A stretch of 64,000 bases of DNA, from assembly GCF_001723175.1 (NCBI RefSeq), contig NC_064655.1, forward strand, positions 2,294,001-2,358,000, read 5' to 3'. The notes beneath the pieces were generated by a model. That model was not told the origin of the DNA, ran no database searches, and worked only from the letters and a program-made list of their open reading frames with translations. Positions within the stretch are counted from its first letter, which is position 1. Each line of letters opens with the position of its first letter. Positions 47,000-58,900 of the stretch are shown piece after piece. The translations under genes and the position numbers were made by a program. The stretch comes from Penicillium oxalicum. Its lineage: Eukaryota > Ascomycota > Eurotiomycetes > Eurotiales > Aspergillaceae.

Positions 47000-49900
47000 A
47001 TGGTTGGTCTTTCGCGTGTGTTGGCCAGCTCATGGCTGTTGCCCGCGGTGTACGGGGCGACGCAGATATCCACGTCGGCGTATGTTCAAACCACCCTGCC
47101 CGCCAGTGTCGATAATGGTGAGAACTTGTTAGCCAACATTGATGACCCCAACGCGATCAATGCTCAGTCCGCGTGTCCGGGTTATCGCGCCACGGACGTC
47201 AAGACCTCGACGCGAGGGTTGACGGCGACATTGAAGTTGGCTGGTAAGGCTTGCAACGCCTACGGTGACGATGTGGAAACGCTTGACTTTACGTTGGAGT
47301 ATCAGTCGGCCTCGCGCGTGAACATCCAGATCACGCCCTCCTACGTCGATGCCACCAACGCGTCGTGGTATCAGCTCTCCGAGGACGTGGTTCCGCGTCC
47401 CAAGGCCGAGAAGGATGCCAGCGCCAAGGATAGCCAGCTCGATGTGACCTGGACCAATGAACCGTCCTTTGGCTTCAAGGTGGCCCGCAAGGCCACCGGA
47501 GATGTCCTATTCGATACGACGGGCTCAACGCTGGTGTACGAGAATCAGTTCATTGAGTTTGTCACCGGGTTGCCCCAGGACTACAACTTGTATGGTCTGG
47601 GTGAGCACATTCAGCAATTGCGTCTGCTGAAGAATGCTACTCTGACTCTCTATGCCGCTGATACGGGTGATCCGATCGACCAGTAAGTGCAATTGGGATG
47701 GAACCATGGTGCACAGAGATTCTTCCGAGTGCTGACTTTGCGCCTCTCTCTCTCTTCCTCGCAGAAACACCTACGGATCGCACGCCTTCTACTTGGACAC
47801 TCGCTACTACGAGGTCAACGGTCACGGTCACCACACTCTGATCTCCAGCGACCAGGCCAAAGCCCACAAGAACTACGCTTCATACTCTCATGGCGTCTTC
47901 CTGCGCAATGCCCACGGCCAGGAGGTCCTTCTCGGCGATGAGAAGCTCACCTGGCGCACTCTGGGCGGAAGCATTGACTTGACCTTCTACGCCGGACCGA
48001 CCCAGCGAGAGGTGACCAAGGACTACCAGCTGAGCACCATTGGCCTGCCCGCCATGCAGCAGTACTTTACCTTTGGTTATCACCAGTGCCGCTGGGGCTA
48101 TTCCAACTGGTCTCAGGTGGCCGAGGTCGTTGCCAACTTTCAAAAGTTTGAGATTCCTCTGGAGAATATCTGGTACGTCGAGGAGAGAAGATACTCTTCC
48201 CTGTTGATGGGCCAATTTGCTGATGCGTTGTGGACAGGAACGACATTGACTACATGAAGGGTTATCGGGACTTTGAGAATGACCCAGAGCGCTTCGCTTA
48301 CGACGAGGGTGCCGAGCTTCTGGACAAGCTGCACAAGAGCGGCATTCACTACATTCCTATCGTGGACTCGGCTCTCTATATCCCCAACCCGGACAACTCT
48401 TCTGATGCGTAAGTGTCTTCCTGCCTATTTGCCTTTGGTGGCATCACGCAAAAGCCGTTTTCCCCCCTCCTCCCTCCCCCCCCCCCCCCCCCCATTTTCT
48501 CTCATTTCCGACTGGCGGCTAACTTGATATCAAGTTACGACACCTATACACGCGGTGCGGAGATGGATGTCTTCCTGAAGAACCCCGACGGTAGCACCTA
48601 CATCGGTGCCGTCTGGCCCGGTTACACTGTCTTTCCCGACTGGCACAGCCCAACTCTACCGAGTTTTGGTCCAACGAGCTGGTCGAGTGGCACGGCAAGG
48701 TTGCCTTTGACGGTATCTGGATTGACATGAGCGAAGTTTCCTCTTTTCTGGTCGGCAGCTGTGGTACTGGCAAGCTCAGCCAGAATCCCGTTCACCCTCC
48801 CTTCTCTCTGCCCGGCGAGCCTGGAAACGTCCTCTTCGACTACCCCGAGGCTTCAACATCACCAACGCCACCGAGGCTGCCTCTGCCTCTGCCGGAGCGG
48901 CCAGCCAGGCCTCTGCGGCTGCTAGTTCGGCCGGCACTGCATCCGCCACGACTACGCCGTACTTGCACACCACCCCGACCCCGGGCGCGCAACGTCAATC
49001 ATCCTCCCTATGTGATCAATCACGCACAGACCGGCCACGATCTCGCCGTGCATGCCGTCTCCCCTAACGCGACTCACCACGATGGTGTGCAAGAGTACGA
49101 TGTTCACAACCTCTTTGGCCACTCGATCCTCCGTGCCACCTACGAGGGTCTTCTCAAGGTCTTCCCCAGCAAGCGTCCATTCATCATCGGCCGCTCCACC
49201 TTTGCCGGAACCGGTAAATGGGCTGGTCACTGGGGCGGTGACAATGCCTCCAAGTGGGCCTACATGTTCTTCTCCATCCCCCAGGCACTCCAGTTCTCTC
49301 TCTTCGGTATCCCCATGTTCGGTGTCGACACCTGCGGCTTCAACGGCAACACCGACGAGGAGCTTTGCAGCCGCTGGATGCAGTTGTCCGCCTTCTTCCC
49401 CTTCTACCGCAATCACAATGTGCTCTCTGCGATCAGCCAGGAGCCATATCAGTGGGCTTCCGTCACCGAGGCCTCCAAGGCTGCCATGAAGATTCGTTAC
49501 GCCCTTCTGCCGTACATGTACACTTTGTTCCAGCAGGCGCACACCACTGGATCCACCGTCATGCGTGCCCTGGCCTGGGAGTTCCCCAATGACCCTACTC
49601 TGGCGGCGGTCGACACTCAGTTCCTTCTGGGACCCTCTCTCATGGTGGTTCCTGTGCTGGCTCCCCAGGCGGATTCCGTCAAGGGTGTCTTCCCCGGCGT
49701 CAAGCACGGCGAGGTTTGGTACGACTGGTACACTCAGACCACCGTCGAGGCCCAGCCCTACGTCAACACCACCATCCCCGCTCCACTAGGTCACATCCCC
49801 GTCTTTGTCCGCGGTAACTCGATCTTGCCCATGCAGGAGCCTGCTCTGACCACCCGCGATGCCCGCAACACCCCTGGACTCTGCTCACGGCTCTCGGTGA

Positions 49901-50219
49901 GAAGGGCGAGGCCACCGGTGAGCTCTACCTCGACGACGGTGAGAGTCTCCAGCCCAACGCAACCCTCACGGTCACCTTCAAGGCTACCAAGTCCAGTCTC
50001 CATGCGGAACCCTGCGGTAACTGGCGCGAGAAGAACCCCCTTGCCAAGGTTGACATCTTGGGTGTGACCCACAAGCCTCATGCGGTGACGCTCAACGATA
50101 TAGCTATCCCTGCTTCGTCTGTTCACTATAACTCTACTTCTAATGTCCTGTCCGTTACTGGACTAGAGAAGTTGACCACCAAGGGTGCCTTTGCTAGCAG
50201 CTGGGTCATGAAGTGGTAG
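47000..50219 (+). CDS. agdA: Secreted alpha-glucosidase, GH31 (four apparent frameshifts)
   Basis: Exons 47000-47682, 47765-48172, 48238-48408 and 48535-50219. If the frame breaks are ignored the protein is about 982 aa, matching fungal AgdA/AglA (~985). ATG 47000 starts a signal peptide (MVGLSRVLASSWLLPAVYG). The galactose-mutarotase-like N-domain and (beta/alpha)8 barrel follow. The nucleophile Asp is in GIWIDMSE and the acid/base Asp in GHWGGDNASKW; both are present. It cleaves alpha-1,4-linked glucose from maltose and starch ends outside the cell. Frame breaks lie at 48649-48651, 48849-48850, 48984-48990 and 49871-49874, all in exon 4. Each can be explained by one or two missing or extra bases, three of them in short C or G runs. 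No substitution-type stop is seen. Intron 3 contains C18 and ends in AAG. Confidence 0.88.
48476..48493. repeat. C18 homopolymer in agdA intron 3
   Basis: Eighteen consecutive C inside the 126-nt third intron, about 41 nt before its acceptor. It mirrors the C18 (sense) in amyR intron 2. Confidence 0.9.
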
Positions 50220-51844
50220 CTTTTTTTTTTCTTTTCTTTTGGTTTTTGTGTTCTTTTTTCCTTGTGTGTCCTCTTCAATTGCAGTATTGAAAAGAGGAGA
50301 CAATTCATGACATGGTTAATGTAAGCAAGTGGAGAGGGTGGGGGAGCGAGAGATTTGACATCTTGAACCGGCGGTCTTTTCTTTTCAAAAAAAGGAAATA
50401 GACAAAGAAAACGAAAAGAACATATATTTAGGAGCAGCAAGATGATGAATCCGACGAATGAAAGTTTTCTTACATATTTTCAAGAACTCGAAAAACAACC
50501 TTAGAGACTTCCATGTCATCCAACTCAGTGTCCAGATTTAATTCATCACCGGGTTTCAATGCGCACGTACTCAAAATCAGTCCGGGGACAGAATAAAGTC
50601 ACCAGTATCAGGACGGAGAGTCACCCCAGTGTCCTGATATCAATGAATCTCAAGCCCGCCATTCTCGGTCAAAGCTGCAGCGATCAATGGTCTTCCTACC
50701 AAGGAAGGCAAGTTCCCCCCGATTCATTTGGTCTTTGTAGTAGGTTAGGTTACATTGACGAGTGTTCATATTCGCCGAAATCTCTCCGATATCCTGTTGA
50801 ATAGCTCGGAGAAGGGTGGGAGGGGTGAAGGGATGGAGAGGGGTGATTTTCTGACTTTGCAGCGTTTGGTTGTTGATGGCTCTTTCTGTTTGAGCTTTCT
50901 GGGTTCTGGTTTAAGTTGTCTGTGAGGTGATTTGTTTAATCTTTTGTTTTCCACCAAGGTTGCTGGCGAGGTATATCGGTCTCCTTTGTTTACTGTGTAT
51001 ACTGTTTAGTATATGATATGACAATGTATCATCAGTTTTTGGCATGACGTCCCGCTAGATAGTCGTGGAAAGATATCTGCTAGATGCAAAGGTTCTCTCC
51101 GGCCTTTTCTAGCTAGTGATGACGATCGTGGTGGTTGTGACCACGTCTCCAGCTCAACTTGGCTGCCGAGCTTTCAAGCTGGACTCGTGACTCTTAAGCC
51201 TGGGATACTTGTCACTTAATGTTTCAGTGTTGCATCCTGTCGGTAGAAATTCTTTGCCACTTAGTAAGTTGGGTTTATATGTAATCGACTCAAGTCGAGC
51301 CAAGTTATCTGGAAGTTTTGTCTTGTGTTTTTTTTTGGAACCTGCAAGGTACGTTGTTGAGAAATGGTTCAAATAGTTCACTGTAACATGAGAGATGCGT
51401 GTGAAAACCTTGGGTTTTTGCTCGTAGTTAGTTGTTAACTGTGGGCACTGCATCTCTTTACTAGATGAACTAATGAAATATCCTTGACGGATATGTTTGT
51501 AGGCATTTGCGTACGTGTGAAGATCAGGAACGCATCATTGCTTAATGGTTTCTTCTTCTTACCGAGTTGAATCTTTCCAATTCCCTACGTGCTGTATAAT
51601 GGGAGGGGGAGGAGGGGAATAGAGAGAGAAAATTCACAATGATAGTTCAATACCAAAGAATCATAATGCATTTCCTAGTCATACCCTTTTGCTTTGCCAG
51701 CTCGTGATTAAATATAAAATCCCCCCCCCCCCCAAAACCTAAGCCACCACAAGATCCGTTTGGTGCATCCTTTCCGCCCTCGCATCAGAAAGGAAACTAT
51801 GTTCTCTTTTTTTAATTCTTTTTTGTTTTCCTCCTTGAATCATC
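50220..51844. other. Convergent 3' intergenic region between agdA and prtT
   Basis: About 1.6 kb of AT-rich sequence carrying both 3' ends, with a C-run of about 13 starting at 51721. No coding sequence is recognised. Confidence 0.6.
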
Positions 51845-54268
51845 TCAAAGATCGTGCAATGCCCGTGGCACCAAGCCCATGGGCATTGCACCGCCGGTCA
51901 CCGGCGCTGAATGATGTTGAAACATAGCAGGCGCCGAGAAGGATGTTTGTGTGGAAACGTAGTTATTCGGAATCAATTGTTCAAAGCATCCGTACCCTTC
52001 GACCAGTGGGTCCATTCCGGATGCAGGCATCAGACCTCCCATGTCCATGCTGCCGGATCGTGACCCCGGTACCACAAACAAGGGGGGCTTCATCACGTCG
52101 GAGCTTGGGGAAGCCTGACCGACGCTGGCGGCTTCGGAGTACCTGCGTTGTACTTCGCTGACGATGCAGGCGATTCGGTATGCCAGGTGATCACTGCTAG
52201 GCGCCAAGTGAAGCAAAAACCCGCGAACCTGGTCGATCAGCGGGTCCGATGGGGTATAGTCGCAGAGGGTGAGGGCGGCGTATCCCAAAATGTAGTAGAC
52301 GTTGTCGATGAGTCCCGGTGCAGCGGAGAAGCGAGTCCGGAGTGAACGAGAGATGATCAGACGGGCATTGTTGCAGATCTCGGCCACGATTCTGTCCGAG
52401 TCGGGTTGGAGACGAGACGCCGTGCGGTAGAGAATCAATTGGCAGAACCAGATGCTGAGTTCGAGAGTTGAGGGACCATCGTTGGCTATAAATCCCAAAA
52501 AAAAAGGAAAAGAGAAAAAAAAAATCAGCGCCAAAAGTTGCATCTGCACTGATCAGTCAAGATTTTTCATACCGATGAGATGAGCCCACTCCATTTTCCA
52601 GCGTTCAATCTCCTCAAATTCACCTTCGGTGTATCGAAGCCGTTGGATGTTATGTTGGATTCGTAGGGCTATTCGGTATAGCTTGATTTCCGCCACAATC
52701 CGTCCGTCTTCGGGCGTGGCCCTTGGATTATCCAGGATGCGCGTGCATTGGTCCAGGTGATGTTGCTGCACATTGACGGATCGACCGTATCCAAGAGCGG
52801 CACTTGATTGAATCGTCAGTCAAAAGGAGTCCCGAAAAGTAAACGCCAATTTGTCTGGAGAAAAGGGGGAAGAGAAACATACTGCAGGTGTGTGAGGCAA
52901 AATGTGTTCCAAAGACGCATTTGTGTCAATACCTCGTCAGTCAAGATGCTCTTCGTGGGAACACTACCGAGGAAATTGAATGCCGTCAAAGCATGATTTA
53001 TTGAGATTCCGCTCAACAGCCACCCATCCATAAAGCCTTCCTTGTGGCCTGAGGTAGGGTAGAGACACAGCAAGGCCAGTGATTGAAGTAGATCAGTGGT
53101 CAAGTGTGATCGTCTCCATAGAATTTTGGTCACTCCGTGCTGTACTTGCATGGAGATCTCATGTATTGTGTTGGCAGGCATTCCTGGCAAGTATCGTGAG
53201 GCTAGAAGACAGGCAGTGTTGAACAAGAGGGTGTCTGTCCTCTGTATGCTGGATGAAAGGTCAATTGAGACCCATGGACTAAAGTACTCGATGAATCTAT
53301 ACAGCGGATCAGTGTCGACCTTTTTTTTTTCTTGCTTTTTCTTTTTGATTCCGCCCAGTAGGGTCGAAAGTACAGGGGACGACGGAACTCACAAATCAAT
53401 CAGTTTGAGTGATAACTTGGCATCAATGATTCCCTGGGAGACCACATCCCCCATCAGGTCCGCCTCTGTCGACAGTTTGGTCCCGGAAGCACTCGGTCTG
53501 AAGATCACGCATGAATTGCATCGGCTTGAGGGTGAATGAGGAGGCAGACCAGCCATCATTAGATGTGACATCATCCACACTGCGAGCACCGAGAGACGGT
53601 GGACTTCCCGCAACTGGTGGTGTTGGTTCACCATCTGGCGCATCAAATGAATCATCTCTCCCATGCCTCGTTCCAGAGACACGAGCCGCTCCTCGATGGA
53701 AGGAATTGCAGTGTTGGCGTCCGACCATGTCGAGGCACTGTCCTGGAATCGATCTTGTGTCTCCGGGAGTTCGCAATCAAGTCTGCCAAGAAAAGCACAG
53801 ATCCATTAGTTTTCTTTTCTTGGAAGAAGAAAAAATTTCAACACTGCGTTCATGTGTCTGTCTACTTGTGGGTCGATGTGCAAGTACATGGGTCCCCTGG
53901 TCAGATACGGCGCCTCCCTTGAGCTTCGCAGTGGGAAGTGGATCTGATGACACAGAAAAACCTCAAAGATAGCCAAACAAAAGGCTGTCCAGAGGAAGGG
54001 AGAAGGGGCAAAGGGACTGAAATGGATATCATACGAGCCATCTCACGAACCTCAAAGAGAGACACCGACGACAAGCATGTCCCCGCGGGTCCAGATCACA
54101 TCTTGTCTTTAGTTTACGGCAAGTATTGCATGCAGTCATCGACCGGCGAATTCGGCCCCTCGGACGAGATTCCTGGCCGATCGAGTCCATTCGCTGGCTA
54201 TCGTCCATGGGCGCGAGGCTCTTGGTTTCCCACGACGTCGTGGTGGTCGATTGCTCGGTTCGCGTCAT
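51845..54268 (-). CDS. prtT: PrtT-type Zn2Cys6 regulator of secreted proteases
   Basis: Exons on the minus strand are 54268-54051, 53782-53393, 53296-52883, 52802-52573 and 52485-51845, giving 630 aa. The zinc cluster MTACNTCRKLKTRCDLDPRG has spacing C-x2-C-x6-C-x8-C-x2-C-x6-C and is split by the first intron after RRCLSLR. It continues as LDCELPE, then a short coiled coil (IPSIEERLVSLERGMGEM). The TF middle domain includes LFNTACLLASRYLPGMP and LLQSLALLCLYPTSGHKEGF. PrtT activates extracellular protease genes in several aspergilli and lies beside the amylase cluster there, matching this context. In exon 2 the frame from about 53620 to 53480 looks unnatural, while the adjacent frame reads as a plausible linker, so a compensating frameshift pair is suspected (see findings). 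Name confidence is good, not absolute. Confidence 0.82.
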
Positions 54269-55846
54269 TGCTACTTATCATGAAAATGGTCGTGGCAGGA
54301 GTTATATGTGATTCATTAAATGGACGAGAATGAAGGCCAATTGCAGCGAGAAGGTCCGGGAATGGGTGTGTCAATGGAGGCGGAAGATCTAACTCTTCTC
54401 AAGACCGAACCCGAGAGAAGGGTAATGAAGAAGAAGCGAAAGAAGAAAGAAAGAGAGAAAGAAAGCGCAACCGATTGAGAGATACGGGCCGTCAAGTTCA
54501 AGGGGGTTCAATATCTGGAAGTGGTCGATGGGAAGAAAGATGAGAGAGTAGAACGGGGAAGGGGGAAGGGAGGTTGTGGATGGAAGCACATCAACGGCTG
54601 GACCCTTCTAAGCCCAGTTTCATGGCCATGAAGATCATTAAATTCTAGGGTTTGATTGCAGTGGAGATAGTCGATGCTTTTTAAAGAGATAGCAGACTGA
54701 ATGTCCAGAACCAATTGCGACACGGCCCCGTGGATTGACGATATCGAAGGTCCGCCAGAGTGCGCAGGTACGTATCCACTTCGTGGCGGACCTGGGGTAA
54801 ACCGTGAGAGCATCCACCAATGTTGAAGTTCGCCACGGCTTCTAGAAAGCTAAGAGGTCATTCGGACCTTTGCTGGACTTTGACAGTTCATTGCCCAAAC
54901 GTAATCAGAGAGGGGGTGAGTGAAGCACATTGGCTCTTCCTGATCCCGACGTGAGCCGTCTGGACAGGTTTTCTGAAGGGAGGGGAAAAGGGAATCAAGA
55001 GAACAGAGAGATGGAGATTGAGGGGGAAAGTTCAATGATGGGCTGAGAAAAGTACCCGTGAGTCGATGCATTTGACCCCATTTTCCCCCAGTCCCAAAGA
55101 TGGACGAAGCCTGCTGAGTGATGCGCACCGAGGTTTGGGTGAGATTAGGAGGATATCCGATGAAGGCTAGCTCCGAATGTGTCCAGACTAGGCCCCCGTC
55201 CTTCCTCACACGCCTCCCTGACTGAGCTGTCTAGCGTCCCGTGCGGTTGGGCCCAAGTGTATATTCACTATATTTGTCTTCTGGGATTCTGTCGCTAACC
55301 AAGCTCGGGGATGCTCCCGTGCAAATCACTTTCTCGTGCGGGTTTGACCTCCTCCGAGAGACCGAGACCTTATCGCGGATCCTCAGCCTCTTTCAGGTCG
55401 AGTGCAAATCGATGCGGTTCATATTATGAATATTTATCCTTTTTGAGGCTTGGGATCGTTATCTGAACGGTGGACTGGTCCCTGGCCACTTGACCACCTT
55501 TCCACATGGAGTAAAAGGAACATGTAATGGAACAACATCTTTGACGGCGGTTCCCTTTGCCAGTTATGGTAGATTGTCAATCCCTCTCCCCGTCCTTTCC
55601 CTCGATGCATTGGAAATTGTTCCCCTCACAGGCTCCCAAGCAATCACCTCATCGGTCTGATTTTGACCATTCTGCTCTTCGTGCATCTTTCCATGCAAAG
55701 TGGGGAGGGAGGAGAAAAGAGAATGAGAGAGGGGAATACTACTGGCTTTGGGGGGGGGGGTCATATCAGGCATGATCAAGTGGGCCGTCAGACTGTGGGT
55801 AAATTGCTCTTGAGTGGAGAGAATTCCTTCTGAGGAGACCGAAAAA

Positions 55847-55896
55847 AAAAAAAAGAAAAAGAAAAAGAAAAAGAAAAAGAAAAGAATAAGAAAAAG
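55847..55896. repeat. (AAAAAG)n purine tract
   Basis: Several tandem six-base A/G units in non-coding sequence. Confidence 0.8.
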
Positions 55897-56594
55897 GTCG
55901 CGGGATATTCTGGCTGGCATGTGCTAATTGCTCTCGCAAGGCCAACCAATTCGGTCGGCCCAGTCACCATTCTGGGACAGAATTGAGGGTTTCGACCGGG
56001 GGCGAAAGAGGACCCCCTCTTGAAGCAATGCGACTCTGTAAGTTTCTGGATTCGGTTAACGCCGGGTCTCTACCGGTTAATGCTTGGGCCCCTGTTCGCC
56101 TTATCCTGGAGGTTGACACTGGGGTCGATCTCTTCCTCCTGGGTGCTGAAGCAGCTGGAAGCAACCGGATCGATTTTTTGACTTTGGTGACGGACGGCAT
56201 GGACATGGACTGCTCGATGAATTTTGGGTTTGAGAATCCAAACAAGACGCCAATTCCGTCGGTGGTGTTTGGTAGGCCATCCTGTAAACAAGCCAAGAGC
56301 GTCATTTCCGCCCACCTGGGAAATAAGAGCGAGGAATCAATGACGACCAGGAAAAGGCTTCCCTTGCGGCTGTGCTAACCACAACTGAATCCTGCATGTC
56401 TGTAAAGAGTAGTGGCCGTGTTCTTGTTTCTCATGGTTCCTCTTTTTTTTTGACTTTCGTTCCTTTCTTCAATCTCTTCTCATTTTTGCGGAGAACCCTT
56501 CGTTTGATTTGATGGTATGGTTGACCAATTCAAGCGACACACCAGTCCAATTTCTCCGTGTCGGAAGAACTGTTCTGTAAAATGATTGGACGAA

Positions 56595-56602
56595 AGAAAG
56601 AA

Positions 56603-56635
<33 letters not shown>

Positions 56636-56640
56636 GAGAC
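56595..56640. repeat. GA and GACA microsatellite
   Basis: GAAA, GA and GACA units in tandem in non-coding sequence. Confidence 0.8.
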
Positions 56641-57616
56641 CCTTGGATTGCATTTGATCAGCGCAAGCTCCAATTGAAGAAAAAAAAAAAAAAAAGGGGA
56701 GTCCACCCAACTCAATTCCCCCTCTCCCCCTCCCCCCAAAAGATCTGGGACTAAAGATCACTGTCATGATAAAACGTAAATCCAGATTGGACCAGCCAGG
56801 TTTGTCTGAAATCAGGCGAGGATGAGTGGTTCGGTGGCTCTGAGGCCGCCAACGAAAATTGTCATCCGAGGTTCAACGGTGCAATCACCTCGGTCGGCTC
56901 CACCAAGTCCACGAGCAATATCGAAAATGTTCTGCGCGCAGCTAACTGCCTTCCAGATCGGGCCTTAGTCTACGGTCGGTGGTGATCCTAGAAGGCACGA
57001 ATAGGAAGAGGCGGTCAGGAGCCAGTGTATCGTCGCAGGACTCTCAGTCCTCTGGAGCAGTCCCTTCCCCTGGTCCATCGTCCATGGCAAATGCAGTCAA
57101 ATCCCGTTGGCAGCTCGGTGGCTTGTCCTGCACCTCTTGCTTTCATTAGACTCTTGGCGTCGCCTGAGTCTGGGGTAGAGGGGCACCGTCTCGCAGGAGA
57201 CAGCAGTGGCAGCCAGCGTGAGAACTGAGTCTCGCTCGATCCTGAATGAGCAATATGTTTCTTTTTCCCCTTCTTGTTTCTTCCTATTTTCTTTTTTTTG
57301 GATCCTTTTCCATCTCAAAGGGTGGCAAACAGAGTAACGCCCTCCGCTCTCCCGAAATGAGGTGAAACGTCCATTTAGAGGGATGGATCGCGCGAGTGTG
57401 CGCTAGTTACATGTCTTCCGTGATTGCAGCGTCTAGAGACCCTCTTTTTGGATTCTCACCCGATGAGAGACATAGGATTGCGCTTGTCTTATCGGAATGA
57501 TCGGAGGAGCGCCAAGCGTGGATCGGCTGACATGCAAAACATCAAGCAATGCCCAGGGATCGCAAGACGGACTGGTTGCGGTGTGTCCTTGGGCTCTGTG
57601 TCCAAGTGCCCACGGT

Positions 57617-57639
57617 CCCCCCCCCCCCCCCCCCCCCCC
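57617..57639. repeat. C23 homopolymer
   Basis: Twenty-three consecutive C followed directly by an A-rich run; the longest homopolymer in the window. Confidence 0.9.
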
Positions 57640-58900
57640 AAAAAAAACAAAACCAAATCAAGGAGAGTATGAACAAAAAAGCCTTTCTCGGTGCTTGGGG
57701 CGTTTTTCTCGACTCGAAGATTCGGACGGCCGGACGGGCCCATTGGAGTCAAGTGGGAGCCTAAAGCAAAGCGAAGCTCACATTGGAAGGATGCAGGGTG
57801 GAGACAAGGCTCGGAACGTTTAGCCAAGACGGAAATGTCCTGATGAGTATACGCGGGGATCGAGAAGAGCCTCGCAAGGACGGGAGGATGTATGGCCGTT
57901 GAGAAGATCATGGCGAGAATGGCCCTCTGTCTCGCCTTCTCTCTGGCGGGAGATGGCTAAGACTTTTCCAGTTTTGCGCCGAAGGCGCTTATGCACAAAA
58001 TCATCACAGAGTCCGCCCTCGCTTTGGGTCGACAAGTCCAGGCCTTGGTCATGAACAGGCCTCGGACAATCCCAATCTATTCACGGAGATTCTCACTCCC
58101 CCTCCAGGAGGCAACGAGTGCCAATATCTCCATGGATTCCGATCAGATCACGTAATTTCAGCAAAAGCTCAGACATGGCAAAATGATTGGGATGATAAGG
58201 CTAGATCCACTCGCCGGTACTAATGCAAAGAGCCCTGTCGCCCTACAGGCAAGCAGTTTAAAGCTCATGGGTTCAGGACCCCCCAACCTACTTACTCGTC
58301 GCGATGGGAGAAGGGGAAGCACCCAAATAAGACACCTCTTCTCGTCAACCAGTGGCAGCGTGCCCGTTAGAGTTTCACCTTGGAGCTTCTGGAAATTTCC
58401 TGGAATTTCCGCCGTCAATAACCTCGCTAGACCAGCAATTGACCTCCAAAAAAAAGGTTGATGAAGATAAGTGTCATGCGGGTGACAGCGGGCCGGCCAA
58501 GCCCGCAGCTACCTGGGAATCTTACTGATAAGACTTTGCGCCACGAGAATTGCCAACAAGCTATTTCCAGAAAAGAAGAATCTGACTGGAGAAAAAAGAC
58601 CTCTGTGGAGGTGATCAATCGTGGTGGTCGGTTATATTCTCCGAGACCTGATCAAGTCAGACAAGTCAGCGTCATTTCAGCTGAGCCTGGATCGGGTTGC
58701 TATTGTCGGGAGGTACAGTTCATCTTGATTTTGGAAAAATTCTTCGACCGCAAACGCCATCATTGTGAAGAACAGGTTGCGATGCAGTCAAACGTTGACT
58801 CGTCATGCAGACTGGAATGTAAAACGTTCGTGCCGAAGACAAACCCGGATCCGGGTTCATGATCGTAGTATCATAGGCGCTTTTGCTTCAACCTCCTAGC

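Larger units (their letters stand above)
54269..58900. other. Intergenic region upstream of prtT, no gene recognised
   Basis: About 4.6 kb. It contains an (AAAAAG)n purine tract (55847-55896), a GA/GACA repeat (56595-56640), G-runs near 55751 and a C23 run at 57617-57639. Open frames at 55964-56378 overlap on both strands and show no domain. No amylase or protease gene is present. Confidence 0.5.

Noticed and set aside
48535..48730. An extra intron to explain the first agdA frame break
   Set aside because: No donor/acceptor pair restores the conserved residues on both sides; a single missing C does so exactly.
55964..56378. Overlapping open frames on both strands
   Set aside because: Neither shows a motif or credible splice structure; likely chance in GC-richer sequence.
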